Below, piece by piece: positions 63,791 to 64,000 of a stretch of 64,000 nucleotides of DNA. How positions within the stretch are numbered: the stretch's first letter is position 1; each line of letters opens with the position of its first letter. The notes beneath the pieces were generated by a model. The model worked only from the letters and a program-made list of their open reading frames with translations. It had not been told where the DNA came from and searched no databases. The position numbers were made by a program, and so were the translations under genes. The stretch comes from Actinomycetota bacterium (GTDB lineage: Bacteria; Actinomycetota; Actinomycetes; S36-B12): positions 1 to 64,000 of the forward strand of contig JAUSNB010000035.1 of the NCBI GenBank assembly GCA_030645615.1, written 5' to 3'.

Positions 63791-64000
63791 GTGAACGCCA
63801 CCCCGCCGGTGCCCGACCCGCTCTCTTCGCAGGATCGGCACGATGTGTTGTCGCGCTACCGCCAGGCGGGCGAGGCATCCGCCCGGGCGGGCGGCGCCCG
63901 CGTCACGAGCGGGCCGACCTCGGACCCGACGGCGGCCGCCTTCTTCGACGTGGACAACACGATGATGCGGGGCGCGAGCATCTTCCACTTCGCCGTCGGG
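63791..64000 (+). CDS. HAD-superfamily hydrolase, subfamily IB (partial)
   Basis: Only the first 70 residues lie in the window; the gene runs off the right edge. After a variable N-terminus of about 49 residues comes the catalytic motif FFDVDNTMMRGAS (DxDxT), followed by IFHFAVG. This matches the HAD-IB phosphatases (SerB-like) found next to the rex locus in actinobacteria. Substrate unknown. Confidence 0.85.
   Translation, partial: MNATPPVPDPLSSQDRHDVLSRYRQAGEASARAGGARVTSGPTSDPTAAAFFDVDNTMMRGASIFHFAVG

Overview
The window is high-GC DNA from a chromosome of the class Actinomycetes. The evidence is conserved gene order: tRNA-Trp-secE-nusG-rplK-rplA, tRNA-Thr-tRNA-Met-rpmG-hadA-hadB-murB, a 14-gene nuoA-N operon beside a menaquinone (men) cluster, and a Rex/HemD/cytochrome c maturation block. 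UPF0336 (HadA), DUF4229 and GTG starts also fit. No phage, IS element or CRISPR array was seen. I cannot place it below class level.

Layout. 1-11.4 kb (minus strand): secE, nusG, rplK, rplA, then a branched-chain-amino-acid-type ABC transporter with a secreted hydrolase, then rplJ and rplL behind an L10-type RNA leader. 11.5-16 kb: an aminotransferase on plus, and a minus-strand block of tRNA-Thr, tRNA-Met, rpmG, hadA, hadB, a glycosyltransferase-like gene and murB. 16-21.7 kb: single genes (SDR, a frameshifted metallo-hydrolase, tRNA-Tyr, a flavin/Fe-S oxidoreductase, yajQ, a DUF559 gene), the last one bracketed by two related hairpin elements. 21.7-26.9 kb: a small nuoB/nuoC/nuoI-like operon divergent from korAB (2-oxoacid:ferredoxin oxidoreductase), then rarD. 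26.9-43.3 kb: nuoA to nuoN in order on minus, ending with a polyprenyl diphosphate synthase. 43.4-54.2 kb: menG, menF, menD, menC, menB, menE and menA, interrupted by a membrane-protein gene bracketed by a second hairpin family and by a TetR-GNAT fusion gene. 54.2-63.7 kb: a small PLD_N protein, then the minus-strand run fadD-like ligase, glutaredoxin-like protein, rex, cobA/hemD fusion, histidine phosphatase, resA, ccdA, resB, ccsB. A HAD phosphatase gene runs off the right edge.

How it fits together. The middle and right of the window encode a menaquinone respiratory chain: side-chain synthesis (polyprenyl synthase), the ring pathway (MenF, D, C, E, B, A, G), the NADH dehydrogenase that reduces menaquinone (NuoA-N), haem precursor synthesis (HemD) and cytochrome c assembly (ResB/CcsB/CcdA/ResA). 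A sequence close to the Rex operator sits at the nuoA promoter, and a second candidate overlaps the rex promoter, so Rex probably couples NADH/NAD+ balance to this block. The least explained part is the nuoB/C/I trio next to korAB. It keeps every Fe-S ligand but has no nuoD, nuoA, nuoH or NADH-input subunits, which suggests a ferredoxin-fed peripheral module. Other oddities are two families of intergenic hairpin repeats, an acidic repeat insertion in LivM, a histone-like tail on HemD, a Ser replacing an Fe-S ligand in the OYE-family enzyme, and nine start codons placed 6-7 nt after a TANNNT box, as expected of leaderless mRNAs.
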